Source: Bradyrhizobium manausense
GTDB taxonomy: Bacteria > Pseudomonadota > Alphaproteobacteria > Rhizobiales > Xanthobacteraceae
Direction of reading: 5' to 3'
Length of the DNA: 64,000 nt
NCBI RefSeq assembly: GCF_018131105.1
Contig: NZ_JAFCJI010000002.1
Coordinates: 1,240,001 to 1,304,000, forward strand
Part shown: in pieces, positions 44,217 through 51,825 of the stretch
How the letters are laid out: every line of letters starts with the position of its first letter
Position numbering within the stretch: the stretch's first letter is position 1
The notes under the pieces: generated by a model
Seen by the model: the letters and a program-made list of their open reading frames with translations, nothing else
Told to the model about the DNA's origin: nothing
The model's database searches: none
Position numbers and translations under genes: made by a program

Positions 44217-45467
44217 TCACGCAATCGCCCTGACCGGCTCTGATGGCACCGACATGCGCTCGATCCAGGCCTGGATTCGCTGCGGCGTCGAGATGCGATC
44301 CCACTGGCGATCGGGGTAGTTGAAGTTCTCGGTGAACTCGTTGGCGAGCGCCGGATTCTGGCTCATCGCGCCGATCAGCATGCCCAGCGCCTCCGAGGGC
44401 GGCTGCAGCATCACGTTGGTCCACCGCGAGGCCGCCAGCACGCGATCCTGCCGCTTCAGATCGATCGTCTCGCACAAGCGCGCGTCGAGCGCATCGGCTT
44501 TGACGATCTCCTCACCGAGCACGAAGGCCGCATAGGAGGCGACATTGGCGCCCTGCCCCATCATGGGATCGACGATGGCGTGGACGTCACCGAGCGCGAT
44601 GGCGCATTTGCCGTCGTCGAACGCGACCACGGTGTTGCGCACGGTCGGAACCACGCCGCCTTGCAGCAGATCCTGCGGCTGCGCGAGATCGAACCGCGCG
44701 ATGTCGATGCGGTCGTAGGTGGTCGGGTGGTGCTTCTCCAGCTTGCCCAGCAACACCCTCAGGAAGTGCTTCGGGTTGTCGTCATAGCTGAGCGTCGCCA
44801 GTTCCTCCATGTCGCCGCCCGGCACGTTCTCCATCAGCAACGCGTTGGCGATGCCGCCGAAGGTGATGGTGGGGATCACGATCATCTCGCCATGGCCAGG
44901 CGAGACCGAGAGCGTGACATTCATCGGATCGGGCTGCCGTACGCCGGTGTAAAGCCCGACGCACAGCCGCCGTTGCGGCTGCGAATAGGGCGAGTGCTCC
45001 GGACGGTAAGTGAAGAGCTGGCCGAGCGGCCCCTTGCCGGTCGACACGACCAGGAGATCGAAACGCGCGACCAGCGGACGGATGTCGCGCTCCTCGATAC
45101 GCCGGTACTCGATCTTGCCGCCGCGATTGACGAAGTCGTTCATCAACGCGGGGAGATAGATCCGGTAGTCGACGGCGCGGCTCGCCTTGGAGAAATCACC
45201 GCGAAAGCTCAGCGGCTGCGGAAAATTGAAGACATGGTCGTGGTAGTAATAATGATCGTTCGGATCGGTCCAGTGATTGACGCCGAGATAGTCCTCGCGC
45301 GCGATCGTCACGTGGTGATGCGCGACGGTGTTGAGGAGCCGGATGTCGCGGTACTCCTCCGGCGGCCGGTCGGTGATGACGGTGGCGTCCACGCCATGCT
45401 TCTGCAGGTAGAGCGCGAGATGCAGCCCGGCTATCCCGGCGCCGACAATTCCGATGTTGCGTGCCAC
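44217..45467 (-). CDS. Styrene/indole monooxygenase StyA-like FAD oxygenase
   Basis: 416 residues from GTG 45467 (GGGGAG upstream), almost exactly the length of StyA of Pseudomonas. The FAD motif GIVGAGIAGLHLALYL is at residues 6-21. Other StyA-like features are the conserved HHHV and YYYHDH stretches and the C-terminal GMLIGAMSQNPALANEFTENFNYP. Group E flavin monooxygenases epoxidise styrene or indole with FADH2 from a reductase such as the neighbour. No styrene oxide isomerase or phenylacetaldehyde dehydrogenase gene follows, so styrene catabolism is unlikely. Indole or another aryl alkene is possible. Confidence 0.87.
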   Translation of the reverse strand: MARNIGIVGAGIAGLHLALYLQKHGVDATVITDRPPEEYRDIRLLNTVAHHHVTIAREDYLGVNHWTDPNDHYYYHDHVFNFPQPLSFRGDFSKASRAVDYRIYLPALMNDFVNRGGKIEYRRIEERDIRPLVARFDLLVVSTGKGPLGQLFTYRPEHSPYSQPQRRLCVGLYTGVRQPDPMNVTLSVSPGHGEMIVIPTITFGGIANALLMENVPGGDMEELATLSYDDNPKHFLRVLLGKLEKHHPTTYDRIDIARFDLAQPQDLLQGGVVPTVRNTVVAFDDGKCAIALGDVHAIVDPMMGQGANVASYAAFVLGEEIVKADALDARLCETIDLKRQDRVLAASRWTNVMLQPPSEALGMLIGAMSQNPALANEFTENFNYPDRQWDRISTPQRIQAWIERMSVPSEPVRAIA

Positions 45468-45527
45468 GGTCGTCTCCCCCTGTTTTCCCTGATGGCGTGT
45501 TTTGAGGAAGCCTAGCGGCACGCCGGA

Positions 45528-45564
45528 TTGCGCACTACGGAATAAATAGGATATAATTTATTCC
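45528..45564 (+). promoter_or_regulatory. LysR promoter with perfect inverted repeat
   Basis: GGAATAAAT (45539-45547) and ATTTATTCC (45556-45564) are perfect 9-bp arms around an 8-bp centre. The centre and right arm contain a consensus -10, TATAAT (45552-45557), with TTGCGC (45528-45533) 18 bases upstream as a weak -35 for lysR. A LysR dimer on this site could repress its own gene and control the divergent styA-like gene. Confidence 0.6.
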
Positions 45565-45579
45565 AAACGGGAATGAACG

Positions 45580-46509
45580 ATGGACCGGATCGATTGCCTG
45601 CGTGCTTTCGTTCGCACCCTCGAGGGCGGCAGCTTCTCGGCTGCTGCGAAAGAGCTTGGCATCGGCCAACCCGCGATCAGCAAGCGCATCGCCACGCTGG
45701 AGAGCGAATTCGGCGCGCAGCTGTTTTCGCGGACGACACGAACGCTGAAACCGACGGCCGAGGCGCATCGCATCTATGATCTCGCGCGGCAGATCCTCGA
45801 CAGTTTCGACATGGCGCGGGCGAGTGCGGTGGAAGCGGCGCCCCGCCCCACCGGCACACTGAGGATCGGCGTTCCCTCGTCATTCGGGCGCCGCTACATG
45901 ATGCCGATCATCGCCGAATATGTGCGGAATTATCCGGAGGTGCGGGTCGACATCCGCTTCAGCGAACGGTTCGTCAATCTGGTGGAGGAAGGCATCGAAC
46001 TGGCGCTGCGGATTGGCAATCTGGAGGCGAGCACGCTGGTCGCGCGCCGGCTCGGCACCGTGCAGCGCCATCTGGTCGCGACACCCACTTATCTGCACGG
46101 CCGGCCGATGCCGCGCACGCCGGACGATCTCGGCTCGCACCAGTGCATCGTCTATTCCAGGATGTCGCCGGCACACCAATGGGCCTTCGAATCCGAGCAC
46201 GGCCGTCATGTCGCATCCATCAACGGCCCGATTCACGTCGACGATGCCGATGCGATGCAGGAGGCGACGATGCAGCATCTCGGCATCGCCATCCTGCCTG
46301 ACTGGAATGCCGCGGACGGCCTGCGCAGCGGCGAGCTCGAGCATGTGCTTCCGGACTACAGTATCGCCGCATTGCCCCTGCATGCGGTCTATCCAGAGAC
46401 GCATTGGATGTCGCTGCGCGCGCGAAGCTTTCTGGATCTGCTGGTCGAACGCGCCGGGCATTTCGTGCTGCCGTCATCGCATACCCAGGCCGCCGGGGCC
46501 GGCGGTTGA
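45580..46509 (+). CDS. LysR family transcriptional regulator
   Basis: A 309-residue regulator with the N-terminal HTH (LRAFVRTLEGGSFSAAAKELGIGQPAISKRIATLE, of which the centre about residues 20-45 is the recognition part) and a periplasmic-binding-protein-like effector domain (about 92-295). It is divergent from the StyA/StyB-like operon with a 112-bp gap holding a strong inverted repeat, so it is the likely regulator of that operon. The effector is unknown. Start ATG 45580. Confidence 0.92.
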   Translation: MDRIDCLRAFVRTLEGGSFSAAAKELGIGQPAISKRIATLESEFGAQLFSRTTRTLKPTAEAHRIYDLARQILDSFDMARASAVEAAPRPTGTLRIGVPSSFGRRYMMPIIAEYVRNYPEVRVDIRFSERFVNLVEEGIELALRIGNLEASTLVARRLGTVQRHLVATPTYLHGRPMPRTPDDLGSHQCIVYSRMSPAHQWAFESEHGRHVASINGPIHVDDADAMQEATMQHLGIAILPDWNAADGLRSGELEHVLPDYSIAALPLHAVYPETHWMSLRARSFLDLLVERAGHFVLPSSHTQAAGAGG

Positions 46510-46530
46510 CGCCCTCCCTTCCATCATTAA

Positions 46531-47562
46531 ATGACGCCCATGAAAAAGATCGGATTCCTGTCCTTCGGACACTGGACGCCCTCGCCGCAATCGCAGACGC
46601 GTTCGGCGGCGGACACGCTCCTGCAGTCGATCGAGCTCGCCGTCGCGGCCGAGCAGCTCGGCGCGGACGGTGCCTATTTCCGCGTCCATCATTTCGCGCG
46701 GCAGCTGGCGTCGCCCTTCCCGCTGCTTGCCGCGGTCGGCGCCAAGACGAGCAAGATCGAGATCGGCACGGCCGTGATCGACATGCGTTACGAAAACCCG
46801 CTCTACATGGTGGAGGACGCAAGCTCTGCCGATCTCATCGCCGGCGGCCGGCTCCAGCTCGGCATCAGCCGCGGCTCGCCGGAGCAGGTGATCGATGGCT
46901 GGCGCTATTTCGGCTATCGCCCGGCCGAGGGCCAGAGCGACGCCGACATGGGGCGCCGCCACGCCGAAGTCTTTCTCGACCTGCTGCGCGGCGAAGGATT
47001 TGCGGAGCCCAATCCGCAACCGATGTTTCCCAATCCGCCCGGGCTGTTGCGTCTGGAGCCCGTCGCCACAGGCCTGCGCGAACGCATCTGGTGGGGCGCC
47101 GGCTCGAACGCGACCGCGGTGTGGGCCGCGCAACTCGGCATGAATTTGCAGAGCTCGACGCTGAAGAACGATGAGACCGGCGAAGCCTTTCACGTGCAGC
47201 AAGCCGCGCAGATCCGAGCCTATCGCGCGGCGTGGACGGAAGCCGGCCATACAGGCACGCCGCGCGTCTCCGTCAGCCGCAGCATCTTCGCGCTGATGGA
47301 CGATCGCGACCGCGCCTATTTCGGCAGCGAGCGCGGCGGCGAGGACCAGATCGGCTTCATCGATCCCCGCACCCGCGCGATCTTCGGCCGGAGTTATGCC
47401 GCGGAGCCGGATGCGCTGATCGCGCAGCTCAAGCAGGACGAGGCGATCGCCGAGGCCGACACGCTGCTGCTGACGATCCCCAACCAGCTCGGTGTGGATT
47501 ATTGCGCGCACGCGATCGAGGCGATCCTGAAGCACGTCGCGCCGGCGCTGGGGTGGCGGTGA
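46531..47562 (+). CDS. Luciferase-like (LLM class) flavin-dependent oxidoreductase
   Basis: 343 residues (340 if ATG 46540 is used). The TIM-barrel bacterial-luciferase fold is recognised from GADGAYFRVHHFARQLASPFPLLAAVG (centre about residue 55), the segment IEIGTAVIDMRYENPLYMVEDA and GRLQLGISRGSPEQ, a flavin-binding loop. These enzymes use reduced FMN and oxygen, or F420. It starts 21 bp after the LysR stop on the same strand, so it may be co-regulated and could draw reduced flavin from the reductase at 43707. Substrate unknown. Confidence 0.85.
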   Translation: MTPMKKIGFLSFGHWTPSPQSQTRSAADTLLQSIELAVAAEQLGADGAYFRVHHFARQLASPFPLLAAVGAKTSKIEIGTAVIDMRYENPLYMVEDASSADLIAGGRLQLGISRGSPEQVIDGWRYFGYRPAEGQSDADMGRRHAEVFLDLLRGEGFAEPNPQPMFPNPPGLLRLEPVATGLRERIWWGAGSNATAVWAAQLGMNLQSSTLKNDETGEAFHVQQAAQIRAYRAAWTEAGHTGTPRVSVSRSIFALMDDRDRAYFGSERGGEDQIGFIDPRTRAIFGRSYAAEPDALIAQLKQDEAIAEADTLLLTIPNQLGVDYCAHAIEAILKHVAPALGWR

Positions 47563-47627
47563 GACGAACAGCGACATGCTCCAGGCAAGACAATCGCACA
47601 TGGCATTTCGAGCGACCTGAGCGCGCG

Positions 47628-47762
47628 CCTCGTCCTTCGAGACGACCGCTTCGCGGTCTCCTCAGGATGAGGCTAAGCAGCTGCGGCGCGGCTTGAAACG
47701 AATGCAGCGCACTCCCTCCTCATCCTGAGGAGCCCGCCGAAAGCGGGCGTCTCGAAGGATGG
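47628..47762. repeat. Pair of inverted copies of a palindromic intergenic repeat
   Basis: Copy one (47628-47672) begins CCTCGTCCTTCGAGACG and ends CTCAGGATGAGG. Copy two (47715-47762) is close to its reverse complement, beginning CCTCCTCATCCTGAGGAG and ending CGTCTCGAAGGATGG. Each copy has its own GC-rich central hairpin. From memory this family is frequent in Bradyrhizobium and Rhodopseudomonas intergenic DNA. The pair lies between convergent genes and may act as a two-way terminator. Confidence 0.75.
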
Positions 47763-47811
47763 TCGCTGGCAAGCTTCGCGCCACGCCCTTATCACGTGAG
47801 ATAAGAGCCCC

Positions 47812-48432
47812 TCACCCCGCCTTCACGCTCGCATCGATCAGCAGCTTCGCCGCCGCGAGCGCCGATTGCGCGGGGCCGTCTTCGGACTGCTGACCGGTGA
47901 CGTAGATGCCTTCGATCAGCAGCAGCAGCGCATCGCCGAGAACGTTCGGCTGCCGCGCGCCCATTTGGGCGGCGAGTTCGCGCAGGCGCTTGCGGAAGAC
48001 CTTCTTGTGGGCTTCGGCAACCTGACGCGCGGGATTGTCGCGCGAGGGATATTCCACCGCGGCGTTGCTGAGGCCGCAGCCGCGATAGCCTTTGCTCACG
48101 GCGCGCGAGGAGAGCTGGCCGATATAGGCGAGCACATGATCGCGCGCGTTGCCGTAGGCCTTGCCGCCGTGTCGCTCGAAATTGTCCCAGAAGTTCAGAT
48201 CGTAGTCGCGCAAATAGGCGGCGGCGAGATCGTCCTTGGAGGCGAAGCTGCGATAGAGGCTGGGTTTTGTCACCCCGGCCCGATCCACGACTTCGTCGAC
48301 GCCGACGGCCCGGATGCCTTCGCGGTAGAACAACTCGCTGGCGGAGGCGCGTATGCGGTCGGCGGCCCGAAGCGGGGCTGCGGCGGGTTTTTCAACTTTT
48401 CGCGGCATCTGGCCTGGTCCGGTTTTCGGCAT
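47812..48432 (-). CDS. TetR family transcriptional regulator
   Basis: 206 residues (198 from the second Met). The TetR HTH is around residues 25-70 (FYREGIRAVGVDEVVDRAGVTKPSLYRSFASKDDL, centre about residue 50), followed by a helical ligand domain resembling the AcrR/YxaF group (YRGCGLSNAAVEYP). It is divergent from an MFS transporter and the 76-bp gap is almost filled by a double inverted repeat covering the transporter promoter, so it is very probably the repressor of both genes. Confidence 0.92.
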   Translation of the reverse strand: MPKTGPGQMPRKVEKPAAAPLRAADRIRASASELFYREGIRAVGVDEVVDRAGVTKPSLYRSFASKDDLAAAYLRDYDLNFWDNFERHGGKAYGNARDHVLAYIGQLSSRAVSKGYRGCGLSNAAVEYPSRDNPARQVAEAHKKVFRKRLRELAAQMGARQPNVLGDALLLLIEGIYVTGQQSEDGPAQSALAAAKLLIDASVKAG

Positions 48433-48447
48433 GACTCGTGTCCGGGC

Positions 48448-48507
48448 TTGACAATGTTACTGACCGGTACGTATTAGTACCGCATCGCAATACGTACCGG
48501 TAAGTAA
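48448..48507 (+). promoter_or_regulatory. MFS promoter overlapped by a double TetR operator
   Basis: TTGACA (48448-48453) and TATTAG (48472-48477) are 18 bases apart. Perfect 13-bp arms ACCGGTACGTATT (48463-48475) and AATACGTACCGGT (48489-48501) are flanked by TTAC (48457-48460) and GTAA (48504-48507). Each arm contains the small palindrome ACCGGT, so each half may itself bind a dimer. The layout predicts strong repression of the MFS gene. Confidence 0.75.
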
Positions 48508-48508
48508 C

Positions 48509-49804
48509 ATGCCACCAGCCTCCGTTCAATCCTCCCCCGTCTCGCGGCGGCCGTTCGGCCCGAAATACGCCTTCGTGGTCATCGCCGTGATCTTCCTGGC
48601 GCTGCTGGCCTCCGCCGGCCTGCGCGCGACGCCGGGCGTGCTGATGCTGCCGCTGCAGAAAGCCTTTGGCTGGGACGTCAGCGTGATCTCGTCGTCAGCG
48701 GCCGTCGGCATCTTTCTTTACGGCCTCGCTGGTCCGTTCGCCGCAGCCGTGATGCAGCGCTTCGGCATCCGCCGCACCGTGCTGGGCGCACTGATGCTGA
48801 TGTCGGTCTCGACGGCCGCGAGCTACTTCATGACCGCGCCATGGCAATTGTTCCTGACCTGGGGACTGCTCTCCGGCATCGGCTCGGGCGCGGTCGCCAA
48901 CGTGCTCGGCGCCACCATCGTCAATCGCTGGTTCACGACCAATCGCGGCCTCGTCATGGGACTGCTGACGGCAAGCACCGCCACCGGCACGCTCATCTTC
49001 ATGCCGGGCCTCGCTTCGCTGGTCGAATGGGGCGGCTGGCAGCCCGTGGTGCTGACGGTGGCCGCATGCTGCGCGGCCCTGATTCCGCTGATCTATTTTC
49101 TGGTGCCCGAACGGCCCGCTGCGATCGGCCTGCGCTCCTATGGCAGTCCGCATGAGGACCTGCCGGCAGCACCCGCGCTGGGAAATCCGTTCGTCGCCGC
49201 GATCAGCAACCTCGTGCGCGCGGCCAAGGTGCCGACGTTCTGGTTCCTGTTCGCGACCTTCTTCATCTGCGGCTTCACCACCAACGGCCTCGTCGGGACG
49301 CATCTGATCGCGTTCTGCGGCGACCACGGCATCTTCGAGGTGCAGGCCGCGAGCCTGCTGGCGCTGATGGGATTCTTCGACCTGTTCGGCACCACGCTGT
49401 CGGGCTGGCTCACCGACCGTTTCGATCCACGCAAGCTGCTGTTCTTCTATTATGGCCTGCGCGGGCTGTCGCTGATCTACCTGCCCTACTCCGACTTCTC
49501 CTTCGTCAGCCTGTCGGTCTTCGCCGTGTTCTACGGCCTCGACTGGATCGCGACCGTGCCGCCGACCGTGCGCATCGCCAATGAAGCGTTCGGCGACAAG
49601 AACGCGCCGCTGATCTTCGGCTGGGTGGTGGCCGGCCACCAGCTCGGTGCTGCCAGCGCCGCATTCTTCGCCGGCTTCATGCGGTCGTCGCAAGGCGATT
49701 ACATGCAAGCCTTCATGATCGCGGGCGCAACCGGCATCGTCGCGGCCGTGCTGTCGCTGATGATCGGCCGGCGGCCGGTGCAGCCGCAGCTCGCCACGGC
49801 GTAA
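48509..49804 (+). CDS. MFS transporter
   Basis: A 431-residue protein with about 12 membrane segments. The first half shows ATPGVLMLPLQKAFGWDVSVISSSAAVGIFLYGLAGPF and a loop AAVMQRFGIRRTVL in motif A position; the centre has the usual hydrophilic loop near residue 205. The pattern resembles oxalate/formate or monocarboxylate-type MFS members, but drug export is equally possible given the divergent TetR regulator and its operator. Start ATG 48509, only a weak ribosome binding site (GGTAAG) is visible inside the operator arm. Confidence 0.88.
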   Translation: MPPASVQSSPVSRRPFGPKYAFVVIAVIFLALLASAGLRATPGVLMLPLQKAFGWDVSVISSSAAVGIFLYGLAGPFAAAVMQRFGIRRTVLGALMLMSVSTAASYFMTAPWQLFLTWGLLSGIGSGAVANVLGATIVNRWFTTNRGLVMGLLTASTATGTLIFMPGLASLVEWGGWQPVVLTVAACCAALIPLIYFLVPERPAAIGLRSYGSPHEDLPAAPALGNPFVAAISNLVRAAKVPTFWFLFATFFICGFTTNGLVGTHLIAFCGDHGIFEVQAASLLALMGFFDLFGTTLSGWLTDRFDPRKLLFFYYGLRGLSLIYLPYSDFSFVSLSVFAVFYGLDWIATVPPTVRIANEAFGDKNAPLIFGWVVAGHQLGAASAAFFAGFMRSSQGDYMQAFMIAGATGIVAAVLSLMIGRRPVQPQLATA

Positions 49805-49926
49805 GCGCGCGCCTGTCTCCGCAAGCAAACGCCACGACCTCCCGCCATTCTACCGGAGGTCGTGGTTGACTTCAGCCACTACCCTGACAATGATGCCGTG
49901 GGGACATCGGAAGATCAGGGGCTGGA

Positions 49927-50502
49927 ATGCGTGGTGGGGTTCTGGGGATTTTTGTCGTCGCTGCGTTTCTTTCCGGGTGTGCATCGGGTCCAGCGGGCAA
50001 CGTTGCCCTGACTGATAACGTCAAGCCAAGCGGCTCGCGCCTCGTCATCTATCGTTCGTCGGCGCTCGGATTTGCCGTCATGCCCAACTACGCCGTCGAC
50101 GGGCGCGTGATTGGCGGCAGTCAGGCCGCCGGGTTCCTGTCGTGCGATCTGCCTCCGGGCCGTCACGAGGTTGCCGTCAACAATCTGCCGCTGAGCACCA
50201 ATCTGTTCGGGCAGGGAAGCGAGAAGGTCAGCATCGACCTGCGCGCCGGCAGCACCACCTACCTGTCCGCCCAACCGCAGATGGGAATCATAACGCCCGG
50301 CGCGATCACCCTGGTCCAGGTCACGGAAGGGGCCGCTCCGACGTCGCCGGCCTGCATCAGAGCCCGGGATCATGCGGCGCGTGATCCTGGCCGCTTCGCA
50401 GCCACAGCGCGGATGAATCGACCTGCTGATCTCACGTCTCGATCGCTGCACAGCGATCGCAGCGTCAGCGCTCTGAATATTGATTTCGTTAAGGAAATTT
50501 GA
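49927..50502 (+). CDS. DUF2846-like lipoprotein with apparent frameshift
   Basis: The N-terminus is a lipoprotein signal (FVVAAFLSGCAS, lipobox LSGC, Cys about residue 18), followed by a beta-rich domain of DUF2846 type (SRLVIYRSS, VDGRVIGGSQAAGFLSCDLPPGRHEVAV). In the annotated frame the last 60 residues look random. Another frame supplies a family-like end, GRSDVAGLHQSPGSCGA, ending at 50384. Restoring one G to the run at 50329-50332 would join the two. So either one base is missing or the gene is recently broken. The anchored protein would face the periplasm; role unknown. Confidence 0.65.
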   Translation: MRGGVLGIFVVAAFLSGCASGPAGNVALTDNVKPSGSRLVIYRSSALGFAVMPNYAVDGRVIGGSQAAGFLSCDLPPGRHEVAVNNLPLSTNLFGQGSEKVSIDLRAGSTTYLSAQPQMGIITPGAITLVQVTEGAAPTSPACIRARDHAARDPGRFAATARMNRPADLTSRSLHSDRSVSALNIDFVKEI

Positions 50503-50613
50503 AATACTGTTGCCACGACGCGGGCGGTTCGAAGGCACGCGCAGGAGCTGAGAGTTCGCGTTGCGTCCAGCTCCATCTCAATCAACCGAAACAATTTGTG
50601 GCGGTCCCGGCGG

Positions 50614-51711
50614 ATGAGCGATTCCCTTCTTGCAACGGTCGGTGACCATTTCTTCATTGGCCTGAAGCCGACCAGCGTTCTCGATGACCGCGATCGCGCG
50701 CTGCTGCGAGATCTCAAGCCCGCAGGCGTCATCCTCTACAAGAGCAATTTTCGCCACGACTTGCCCTATCGGGACTGGCTGTCTGTTCACCGGGATCTGA
50801 TCGCCGCGATCCGCGATGCTTCCCAGCGCGAGAAGCAATTCATCGCCATCGACCATGAGGGCGGACGCGTGTGCCGCACGCCGGCGCCGATCACGCGCTT
50901 CTCCTATGCGGCGCGCTGGGCCGGAACCGCGGAACAGGTCGGCGATGCCATGGGCGTCGAGCTCGCCTCGCTCGGCTGCAATCTGAACTTTGCGCCTGAT
51001 CTCGACATTCACAGCAACCCTGCCAATCCCGTGATCGGCGAGCGCGCCTTCGGCCGCACGGCTGACGACGTGATCAAGTCGATGCTGCCGTTCACCAGGG
51101 CGATGGAGCGCCGTGGCGTCCGGGCCTGTGGCAAGCATTTTCCGGGACATGGCGACACGCAGGTCGATTCGCATCACGAGCTGCCGGTGCTCGATCTCGA
51201 TCTCGACCAGATCAAGGCGCGCGAGCTAAGGCCGTTTGCCGCCGCGATCGATGGCGGCATCGAGATGATGATGACGTCGCACATTCTGTACCGAAAGCTC
51301 GACCCGAACGATCCCGTCACCCTGTCGCGCCCGATCACGCAAGGGCTGCTGCGCGAGGCGATGAATTTCCGCGGCGTGATCGTGTCGGACGACGTCGGCA
51401 TGCGCGCGATGGCCGGGCGGCTCGACGCGCCTGACGCCGGCGCGCGCTTCATGGCAGCCGGCAACGACATGCTGATGATCTGCTCGGCTCTGACCGACAC
51501 CGAGCGTGCCCGAACCCTGGCGCAGTCGATCATCAACGGCGTGGACTCCGGCAAGCTCGATCCGGCGGTGCTGAAGGCCTCAAGCCAGCGCGTCCACGCG
51601 ATGCTTGAGGGCACTGCCCAAAACGCGGTGTCGGAGCTGCCCGCCGAAATCCTCGCACGCCACCGCAGCGCCGGCACCCAGTTCGACGCGGCGACCGTCG
51701 AAGTCGTGTAG
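50614..51711 (+). CDS. Glycoside hydrolase family 3, NagZ-like beta-N-acetylhexosaminidase
   Basis: 365 residues from ATG 50614 (GGCGG upstream; an earlier in-frame GTG/ATG adds six residues). The NagZ signature KHFPGHGDTQVDSHHELP (about residues 171-188) holds the catalytic His-Asp pair, and VIVSDDVGMRAM supplies the nucleophile Asp. FIAIDHEGGRVCR is the substrate-binding loop. NagZ removes GlcNAc from anhydromuropeptides in cell-wall recycling. Alphaproteobacteria usually have a nagZ near scpAB, which is not seen here, so this may be a second copy with another substrate. Confidence 0.87.
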   Translation: MSDSLLATVGDHFFIGLKPTSVLDDRDRALLRDLKPAGVILYKSNFRHDLPYRDWLSVHRDLIAAIRDASQREKQFIAIDHEGGRVCRTPAPITRFSYAARWAGTAEQVGDAMGVELASLGCNLNFAPDLDIHSNPANPVIGERAFGRTADDVIKSMLPFTRAMERRGVRACGKHFPGHGDTQVDSHHELPVLDLDLDQIKARELRPFAAAIDGGIEMMMTSHILYRKLDPNDPVTLSRPITQGLLREAMNFRGVIVSDDVGMRAMAGRLDAPDAGARFMAAGNDMLMICSALTDTERARTLAQSIINGVDSGKLDPAVLKASSQRVHAMLEGTAQNAVSELPAEILARHRSAGTQFDAATVEVV

Positions 51712-51783
51712 GGCCGCTCCGGGCCGATCCAGCAAAATCCATCGCAAGGCGGACGTTCAGCAACGCCGGCGCCGTTGATCTCG

Positions 51784-51821
51784 ATATGCTACACGTGCTA
51801 ATGTTACAATCAGTAGCATAT
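51784..51821. promoter_or_regulatory. Inverted repeat before the RND efflux operon
   Basis: ATATGCTAC (51784-51792) and GTAGCATAT (51813-51821) are perfect 9-bp arms with a 20-bp centre that includes a third related GTGCTA. The repeat ends four bases before the first start codon of the pump operon. It looks like an operator, but no regulator gene is adjacent. Confidence 0.55.
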
Positions 51822-51825
51822 AGCC

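Noticed and set aside
47628..47762. Inverted repeat pair considered as CRISPR or insertion-sequence ends
   Set aside because: Only two inverted copies, no regular spacers and no transposase or cas gene nearby.
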